DNA from: Luzula sylvatica
Taxonomy: Eukaryota; Streptophyta; Magnoliopsida; Poales; Juncaceae
Direction of reading: 5' to 3'
DNA: 64,000 bases
Assembly (NCBI GenBank): GCA_946800325.1
Contig: OX326957.1
Span: 50,047,307-50,111,306 of the forward strand
Shown here: positions 56,432-64,000 of the stretch, one piece after another
Layout: every line of letters begins with the position of its first letter
How positions within the stretch are numbered: the first letter of the stretch is position 1
The notes under the pieces: generated by a model
Told to the model about the DNA's origin: nothing
Database searches by the model: none
Seen by the model: the letters and a program-made list of their open reading frames with translations, nothing else
Position numbers and translations under genes: made by a program

Positions 56432-57139
56432 GCATGCATATGCATCGTCATTTTTTCCAATATTAGTGTATCACATGCGAGGACAAGAATCCATGTCTAT
56501 TTTAAGTGGGCGGTACAGTATTTTTTATTTTTAAAGAACCTAGAACATGAAACGTGTTCTTACGGTTCAATATTTTATTGATAAGTTTGTCAAACATACA
56601 CGAATAATTCAAAACACCGATCCCTAGTGAGCTAAAAATCAAAGTTCGAAACTTTCAACGATTTTACATGACCAACACAATCTAGTGTGAATCCCTAGTC
56701 TTCGTAACCGCTCATTTCTTTCTCTTAATTTAGAATAATATTTTATAATAGTCTCCGCTTTCGACCTGTCTTATGGAAGATTCTCGGGTTACACTCCAAA
56801 TTGCCACAACAATCCTCATATGTGTCGACTTGCGTCGTCTGTTTCATGTGTCGTGTGCATGTACCGCAATGAATTCATTCTTCATTTTTGAAACCTTGCT
56901 AAATATCGTCACCGTGTCCTTATGCATCGTGCGTTCATTCGCGCTGAAACATATCTTCTGAAACTATCCGAAAATGGATACGATTTGGATATTAAACGGA
57001 TACATATCATATTCGAATATTAAAACGGATACTATAATGTAATAATATAATATTACATTAAAATTCAAATCTTGATTATTTTATAATTTTAAAATAAATA
57101 AGTACAAGCATATATATTGAATTACAAATTATATACCAT
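56432..57139. other. Intergenic stretch, no gene seen
   Basis: Non-coding. From about 56965 short GGATAC/ATCCGAA words resemble the hAT MITE family and may be the left part of the remnant that ends at 58760. Confidence 0.5.
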
Positions 57140-58340
57140 ATATTAAGAATATAGAGTTTTCACAAGTGACTGACACGTGTCCGTCCGAGATAAGTATGTT
57201 AATTATTTCTTAGTAACAAAAACAATTAGTATCTCAGGTGGTTCAGTTGCATGCCACGTAATCCTTAGGTTCGAGTTCGGCTCTCAACAATTTTGGTAAT
57301 TAATATTGAGGTATTTGGTTTAAAAGAAGTAAAATTCAATTTGTTAACACATGTAAGGCTTAATTCAATGGTAGACAACTTTGGCTCTCACATGAATGAC
57401 TCAGGTTCAATTCCCATTAGCCACAATTTATTTTACCTTATTACTCTCTAAAAAAAAATATTATTAAAAAAATTAAAAATGAAACAACTCTACCAAAGAT
57501 AAAAAATTTAGCTTTTTACTCTAAATGTTTTTTACTACAAAGAAAAAAAAAATGAAAAAACTAATATGTATACCAAAGTTAATTTGAACAAAAAAAAAAA
57601 ACATAATACATTTTATGTTCTTTATTTTATGGGTTATAGTCAAATATCAAGATACAAAAATATTTTACAACATACATTAATGAAAATCATACGAAATGAT
57701 AAATTATTATTTTGACTCTATGGATAAAAAATTTCAAAATATAATATTTGCCCGTATAGTATACATATTAAAAAAAATGTAATGTTAATGTTCGAACTTC
57801 CATGTATCAAAATATTATTAAACTCATTATTCATATTCAAATATTATAATTTATATTGTAAATCTAATTTTAGCAAAACAAAGATAAAAGAAATATATAC
57901 ATAGATCATCTTAATAATACACAAAACATGATATAACTTAGAGCATTTTAATGCCATCAAAATTTCAAAATATATTTCGGTAAGTTAGTACGTTTTTGAT
58001 TTCTTACATACGCCTTTAATAAAAAGTTAAAAATCTATTTTTTATGCTAATCAAAATTGGAAAGATTTTTTCTCATAAAATTGTTATGTATATCATGCAA
58101 CTTAAAAATTATAAAAAATTTCCAAAAATGCAACTTAAAAATAACTATTTTTTATTTGTATAGTTCAATTTTCCTTTTATATTCGTTTGCACAAAATTAG
58201 TTATGAAAATTACAAGATCATATATAACACAATAAAATATAAAATAGCATTCAACTTCAATTAACATCATTTGTTTTCATCATTGTTAAATGACAAATTA
58301 GTATAATACAACGCCGAAGCGAAGCGAGGGTAAATCCTAG
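57140..58340 (+). mobile_element. Possible Helitron with two tRNA-like modules
   Basis: The right end has a short stem (CGCCGAAGCG, 58312-58321) about 15 bp before CTAG at 58337-58340, followed by T, as in Helitron 3' ends. The left boundary near AGAATATAGAGTTTTCACAA is a guess. Two stretches, 57235-57290 and 57370-57425, carry B-box-like words GGTTCGAGTTC and GGTTCAATTCC preceded by possible A boxes. No Rep/helicase is encoded. Confidence 0.35.
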
Positions 58341-58569
58341 TTTATATAAAAGCAAGAGAAAAAAAAATTGGATAAAGAAAAACTAACAAGTTGTAGGCAT
58401 CATCCGTAAATGAAATATAATTATTTTTATTAGATATCATTATGAAACGAAATAAATTATTGTTCATCTTAAATTATTAACGATTAAATATTATTATAAA
58501 TTAAAAATAGAATTAATGTCTATTAAATATTATTATGAATGCGATTATGATTTCAACAAAATGAATATT

Positions 58570-58760
58570 CGTTTATAAATTTTGTTCGAATCCGGATAGT
58601 ATCCGAATCAATTAAAAATTTAATTCTTAGATTCAAATCCGAACCCATAAAAAGTAAAAACAAATACGATTCTCGGTTCTGGCCCGAATTATTTTCGGCT
58701 CCGAATATTTTTTGATTCGGTTCGGGTCGGTTCGAATATATCCGCCCATGGACAACCCTA
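58570..58760. mobile_element. hAT MITE remnant upstream of UGT copy 3
   Basis: Contains ATCCGGATAGTATCCGAA and ends CCATGGACAACCCTA, the inverse complement of TAGGGTTGTCCATGG, which is close to the TIR of 55560-56192. The left end is not identified. Confidence 0.5.
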
Positions 58761-58853
58761 CCAACGACCACGACGCTCCAATAATAACAACAGAAGCAAT
58801 TCCGAGCGAAACGCACTCACTCCACCCAAAAATAAAAGTACGATCAATCAACA

Positions 58854-60281
58854 ATGGCGAGCGACTCAAACCCTCACGTAGTTCTTTTCCCGTTCCTAGC
58901 ACAAGGCCACATAAACCCTTTCATCTCCTTCGCCACTCGCCTTCACCAACACCACCCTTCACTTACCATCACTCTCGTCTCTACTCCTCGGAACATAGAA
59001 GCCATTGCCGCTTCTCTACCCTCAAATTCTCCTCTCCATCTACATGCTCTTCCTTTCTCCCCTCTTTCCCTTCCACCCAACACCGAATCTTTGGTCTCTC
59101 TTCGTTTCGACCAATTCATCTCCTTCTACAACGCCACCCTCTCCCTGCGCCCCTCCTTTCAATCCTTCATCTCCTCTCTTTCCTCAAACTCAAAACCGAT
59201 TTGTATAATCGCTGATTTTTTCTTCGCATGGACTGTAGAAGTAGCTCGAGAACTCAACACCTACCATTCAATCTTTGTTTCCAGTGGGTGTTTCGGCACT
59301 GCCGTGTTCTTCTCGTTATGTACTCACTTGCCAAAGAATTTGAGGAAAGGGGACGAATTTATCTTGCCTGAGTATCCTCAAGTGGTAATTCACAAAACCC
59401 AAATCGCAAAATACTTTCTAAACGATGAAATTGCAGAACCATGGAATAATTTTCTTCAAGGGCAAACCTTGCTATGCTATAAAACCGATTCCATGCTAGC
59501 TAATACTGTAGAGGAGGTCGAATCGACCGGACTGAACATGCTTAGAAAAACATTTAACATGCCGGTTTATCCAGTTGGTCCTTTGCTTCATATCCCCAAC
59601 TCTTCTTCTTCATCCGGCCCTTCAGAAACAGAGAATGAAATTGTAAATTGGATGGATTCGCATAAACCTGGTTCAGTTTTATTCGTGTCATTTGGGTCTC
59701 AAAATACGATTCAAGCAAATCAAATGATGAATCTGGCGATTGGATTAGAGGCTAGTAATATACCATTTATTTGGGTAATTAGGCCTCCAGTTGGATTTGA
59801 TGTGAAAGGTGAATTCAAACCAGAATGGTTGCCGAAAGGGTTTGAGGAAAGAATTAAAGAGAAGGGCAAAGGAATATTTGTGCACGAATGGGCCCCACAA
59901 GTAAGGATACTTTCTCATAAATCTACCGGTGCATTTTTGAGTCATTGTGGTTGGAATTCTACACTCGAGAGCTTGGTCCATGGCGTGCCAATCATTGGCT
60001 GGCCTCTCTCGGCAGAACAATTTCAAAATTGTACAATGTTGGTGAAGGATTGGGGTGCGAGTATCGAGCTGGCGAGGGGTAATATGGAGAATTCACATGT
60101 GGAGAGCGAGAAGGTGAAGGAGGTAATCGAGATGGTAATGGGGGAGAATGATAAGGGGAGAGAGATTAGGAAAAAGGCGAGAGAGATTAAGAGTTTAATG
60201 GAGAATGCTTGGAAAGAAGATGAAGGTTCTTCGTTTCGAGCTCTGAATGGCTTTCTTAAAGAAGCTGGTTTGTTGGCATAA
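58854..60281 (+). CDS. UDP-glycosyltransferase, UGT92A1-like (copy 3)
   Basis: 475 aa, single exon, ATG at 58854 in the context ACAATGG. Catalytic His is H19 (LAQGH) and its partner Asp D121 (CIIAD). The PSPG box spans residues 346-389 (WAPQVRILSHK, HCGWNSTLES, AEQ), with terminal Gln pointing to UDP-glucose. It is the most diverged of the three, with a longer Ser-rich linker (SSSSSGPSE) before the C-terminal domain and GWPLSAEQ where the others have GWPLMADQ. No TATA box is obvious, and only about 90 bp separate it from a MITE end. The frame is intact. Confidence 0.93.
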   Translation: MASDSNPHVVLFPFLAQGHINPFISFATRLHQHHPSLTITLVSTPRNIEAIAASLPSNSPLHLHALPFSPLSLPPNTESLVSLRFDQFISFYNATLSLRPSFQSFISSLSSNSKPICIIADFFFAWTVEVARELNTYHSIFVSSGCFGTAVFFSLCTHLPKNLRKGDEFILPEYPQVVIHKTQIAKYFLNDEIAEPWNNFLQGQTLLCYKTDSMLANTVEEVESTGLNMLRKTFNMPVYPVGPLLHIPNSSSSSGPSETENEIVNWMDSHKPGSVLFVSFGSQNTIQANQMMNLAIGLEASNIPFIWVIRPPVGFDVKGEFKPEWLPKGFEERIKEKGKGIFVHEWAPQVRILSHKSTGAFLSHCGWNSTLESLVHGVPIIGWPLSAEQFQNCTMLVKDWGASIELARGNMENSHVESEKVKEVIEMVMGENDKGREIRKKAREIKSLMENAWKEDEGSSFRALNGFLKEAGLLA

Positions 60282-60523
60282 ATTATTAAATTGTGTGATT
60301 TTTATGAATAATTGAAAAGATATTTGTTTCTTTCTCAATAATTAAGTATATCGGTGACTCGGTGTTATTTGTTTCTTCTATATGATGTTCTGCAATGTTA
60401 GTAAGAAAACGAAGTATATCATGTGAAAACCATTGCTAACATATAAAGAATGATATCACTATAACGTCTAGCAAACATTACACCAAAAAAACAAAACAAA
60501 AAAAACGTAAATAATCTCTCCAT

Positions 60524-63500
60524 TCACGGCTCGTTCTCCTCGTCTAAAGAATGTTCGGAAACTGGAGAAGAACCACGACTCCTAACGACTCTCTCTCTCG
60601 ACTCGACCAACATGACAACAACTTGTCGCATGGGCGGCCTATCAAAAGGCGACATGCTAGTACACAACAACGCTATTTTCAAAACCGTTATCATGTGATC
60701 TACATTCGGTCCATCGTCCAAATCCAACTTATCATCAAACATTTCGGGACTCAAAGTATTATTATTATTTCTAACCAAATTTCTCACGTACGTGACCAAA
60801 TCGCCCCCTTGATCCAACGATTGCACTGGCGTTTTACCCGTAAGCAATTCTAGCAATACAACTCCGTAACTATATATATCACATTTTTCCGTAACCTTCA
60901 TTGTATACGCATACTCTATTAAAACAATAAAAAAATGTTACATGAGTATAACAAAAAAATGTAACATCATAAAATGAAAAAAAAATTTGTACCTGGAGCG
61001 ATATAACCATAAGAACCGGCGATAGCGGACATGGATTTAGATTGGGGCAGATCGATAACTTTAGCGAGCCCAAAATCACCAACATGGGCCTCGAAATTAT
61101 CATCGAGCAAAATATTATTCGATTTAATATCTCTATGTACAATTCTAGGCTTACAATCATGGTGCAAGTACGATAACCCCTCCGCGGCTCCCAATGCGAT
61201 GTTAAATCTCGTTACCCAATCTAGGGTTTCCCCCTTACCGTTACCGGTACCGATACCGATACCGGTAATCGTACCGTGAATAATTTCGCCCAAACTACCC
61301 CTCGACATGTACTCATACAAAAGCAAATTGGACCCTTGATGGTAGATAAACCCGTAAAGTTTGACAATATTTCGGTGCCGAATTTTTCCTAGGGTTTGGA
61401 TTTCGGCGCGGAAGCTATTATCGGTGTTACTTCCTTCACGATTCGAAGCCAATTTTTTAACCGCGATTGTGGGCCCCGATTTCATTACTGCACGGTACAC
61501 GGTACCGCAAGCGCCACGTCCAATCACGAATTGCTCGTCGAAATTATTCGTTGCTAAGACCAAATCTTGAAACGAAAATCCTTCTTTTTGGGAGATGCAT
61601 ATATCTGAGCCGTTCGGTACGAGTTGTTTGTCTTGTAGTGGAGTCACCGTCTCGAGGGGTTTTCTCATGAAATAGATTATGATTGCGATGAATATTAACG
61701 AAATTCCCCCAATTGCAGCGGAAATTATGGCTATGATTTTGCCTAGAGGGGTATTCATGTTATGGGAATTATTTTCGGGGGGTAAATTTGGTGATAAATT
61801 GCATTTTCCAAGTGGGCCTCCACAAAGGCCTTTATTCCCTATAAAACTATTCAAATCCATGTTTTCGAATAAAGGGATTGTTGGCAATGGACCGATTAAC
61901 TTATTATACGAGACATTGAGTACTATTAAGCTCGATAGATTCGTGAACGTAGCGGGTATTTGACCCGTTAACCCGTTATTGTTGAGCAATAAAAACTCCA
62001 ATAAGGCGAGATTTCCTATTTCGTCAGGAATATTTCCTGATAAATTATTAAAACTCAAATTCATCGCGATTTGTAAACTCGATAACAAGCCTAATTCTTT
62101 CGGGATCGGGCCCGAGAAATTATTCCCCCCAATTTGTAACTCGGTTAGATGCGAAAGTTTCCCCAAAATGGAAGGTATCGTACCGGTCAATTGATTATCC
62201 GCAATTCTAAGCAATTCCAACTGAGTAAGCGTACCGATTTGATTCGGAAGCGTGCCGACAAATTGATTTTGACTTAAATCGAGTCGTTGTAGCGACGAAC
62301 AATTGAAAATCTCGAGCGGTATGGTACCCTCGAACCTGTTCGATGAAATGTTGAACACAACGAGATTGGAGAGTTCACCGATTTGACCGGGCAATTGAGC
62401 AGTGAAATAATTATTCGGCAAATTCAATCTTTGTAAACCCTTGCATTTGCTGATTTCGGGTGGAATCGGTCCGTTGAATCGATTTTGATCCAATTCTATC
62501 GTGGTCAAATTCTCTAAATTGCAGAGATTCAAAGGAAAACTACCAGTTAAACTATTTTGACCGAGTCTTAATTGCACTAGAGATCTACAATTCGTTACCC
62601 CTAAAGGGATGTTTCCAGTGAGTTTATTCGACCATAAATTTAGCAAGATTAAATTAGAGTTTATGCATAAATATTTGGGGATTTGACCAGTCAAATTGTT
62701 ATTTGAAAAATCCACTACCCATAATTTGCTATACAAGCCCAGTTTTTTAGGGATCGTACCGGTCAAATTGTTGTTGAATAGTTGAAATTGTTTCAACCCG
62801 TTAAGGAATTGAAACCGGTTCGGAATAGAACCCGTTAAGTTATTTATTGACAAGTCAAGCTTCGTTAAGTTTTTTAAAAAAGTGAGCTCCAATGGTATCG
62901 TACCGGTAATTTGGTTTTGAAATAGGTACAGTAATCTTAATCCTTCGATGTTTCCTAATTCTCTTGGAATCTCACCCGTGATTTCGTTTTCCGAAAAATC
63001 GATTTCCAAAGCCATGCTCAAATTCCCAACCGAAACGGGTATCGACCCATTTAACCCGTTTCGGTACAAATACAAGAATTCAAGATTTTCAAGATTGCCT
63101 ATGCTCGAAGGAATATTCCCGATTAAATTATTATCGTAAAGAGCCAGAGTTACGAGACTGGTACAGTTTCCGATTTCGAACGGTACCGATCCGGTGATCT
63201 GATTGGACATGAGATTAATCTCTCTTAAGTTACTTAATTCACCAATTTCTTTTGGGAGAGGACCATTTAATGAATTTTGAGCGAGACCAAGTACGCGTAG
63301 ATTTTGGCACCCATTAATTTGAGAAGGTATTGAACCCGTTAACCCGTTTTGACCGACCCTAAAAGTGGTTAAGTTTTTTAATTGACCAATTGAGTTTGGT
63401 AGAGAGCCCGAAATATTATTCGTGTACGCGATGAATTCGACGAGCGAATTCATGTTTCCAAATTCGTTTGGAATTGGGCCTGAAAGTTTGTTGTTGCACA

Positions 63501-63933
63501 AATTGCACGAGATTAAATCGGTCAAATTGCCAATTTGGGGGGGAATTTCGCCTTCGAATTCGTTGTTATTTAAATTTAGGGTTTGTAATTTTGTTAAAGT
63601 ACCGATTTGGCCTGGGATTTTGCCTGAGAATTGGTTGAAGGATAAATTGAGGTATGTTAAGTGGATTAGCATACCGATTATTGAGGAAATGGTACCGGAG
63701 AGATTTAAGTTGTTTAGATCTAGAGAGAAAATTACTGGATTTTGGGGGTTGTTTGTGCAATTTATGCCAATCCATGAACAAGGGGTTTCGGAGTTTGAAT
63801 TTGAATCCCATGTGATTAAATTGTTTAAATTGTCGACAAATCCAGATTTTAATTGTAGTAAATATTGACCTTCTTCGTTTAGGCTTGAACTTGTGGTTAT
63901 TAGTAGTAAACCAAGTATGATTTTTAACTGCAA
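60524..63933 (-). CDS. LRR receptor-like protein kinase, subfamily XI type (5' end outside window)
   Basis: Exons 63933-60993 and 60915-60524, about 1,110 codons. Order: hydrophobic signal-like start; LRR N-cap with CSWIGINC (52-59); about 25 LRRs (~72-690); TM at 733-756. The kinase has GRGACGTV (805-812), K826, HRD 933-935 (an RD kinase), DFG 953-955 and APE across the splice junction. It is most like the At5g63930/At2g33170 group, plasma-membrane receptors of unknown ligand. A Gly/Ile-rich insert near 887-902 comes from a small GGTATC-type repeat. No ATG opens this frame. The first codon shown is TTG, in TTTCAATTTTGCAG, which looks like a splice acceptor at 63928. The true start is probably in an upstream exon beyond 64000. 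Confidence 0.9.
60916..60992 (-). other. 77-nt intron in the receptor kinase
   Basis: Donor CCAG|GTACAA and acceptor TTTTAATAG|AGTATG on the minus strand. Splicing restores GYIAPE in frame (phase 1) and leads into YAYTMKVTEKCDIYSYGVV. The position inside the activation segment is usual for this kinase group. Confidence 0.92.
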
Positions 63934-64000
63934 AATTGAAATAGAAAAAAGAGAATAGAGAAAATGAATTAGGGTTTTTGGTAGCTACATTATGTGGAAA

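Overview
This is plant nuclear DNA, most likely from a eudicot. It holds intronless family-1 glycosyltransferases, an LRR receptor kinase of Arabidopsis At5g63930/At2g33170 type, Copia and Sirevirus retrotransposons primed by initiator tRNA-Met, Mutator and hAT elements, and AT-rich spacers. The species cannot be told from the sequence. No tRNA, rRNA, organellar or bacterial genes were recognised.

Host genes. Three same-strand, single-exon UDP-glycosyltransferases resembling UGT92A1 lie at 2467-3996, 53591-55012 and 58854-60281. They look like one tandem cluster, with copy 1 now about 50 kb from copies 2 and 3. On the opposite strand at the right edge is a large LRR receptor-like kinase (60524-63933) with a 77-nt intron in the kinase domain. 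Its 5' end lies beyond the window.

Left spacer (1-6015): a LINE 3' end, a compound microsatellite split by a 260-bp MITE, UGT copy 1 and small tandem duplications. Satellite block (6016-19528): about 11 kb of an AT-rich ~173-bp repeat organised as seven-monomer higher-order units of about 1.2 kb. A 2.47-kb Mutator-like element (15107-17571), itself built of nested palindromes, interrupts it.

Retrotransposon nest (19529-49079). A Sirevirus-type LTR fragment was entered by a Copia element (19622-44514, minus strand, TSD GGAGA). That element contains a solo LTR (21917-23407, TSD CTTGG), a decayed sister Copia (23770-31137), and, inside its 5' LTR, a young Sirevirus (34879-44305, TSD CCAGT). The Sirevirus has gag, pol and a third ORF, but no visible capsid domain and no YVDD motif in its reverse transcriptase. 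To the right is an older, rearranged Sirevirus with decayed gag and one complete LTR.

Right spacers (49080-58853): a 3.0-kb Mutator-like element with a perfect 9-bp TSD, two related MITEs carrying tRNA-like modules, a 633-bp hAT MITE nested in one of them, a possible Helitron end and a MITE remnant just upstream of UGT copy 3.

A recurring theme is short dyad-symmetric motifs in arrays. Each repeat family has its own version: CGGACTCTSAGAGTCCG, GTTCGTTCGAACGAAC, GTCCGTTATAACGGAC or GCGTCCGGACGC. The arrays lie in U3 regions, in leaders just after the primer-binding site, or in the Mutator-like arms.
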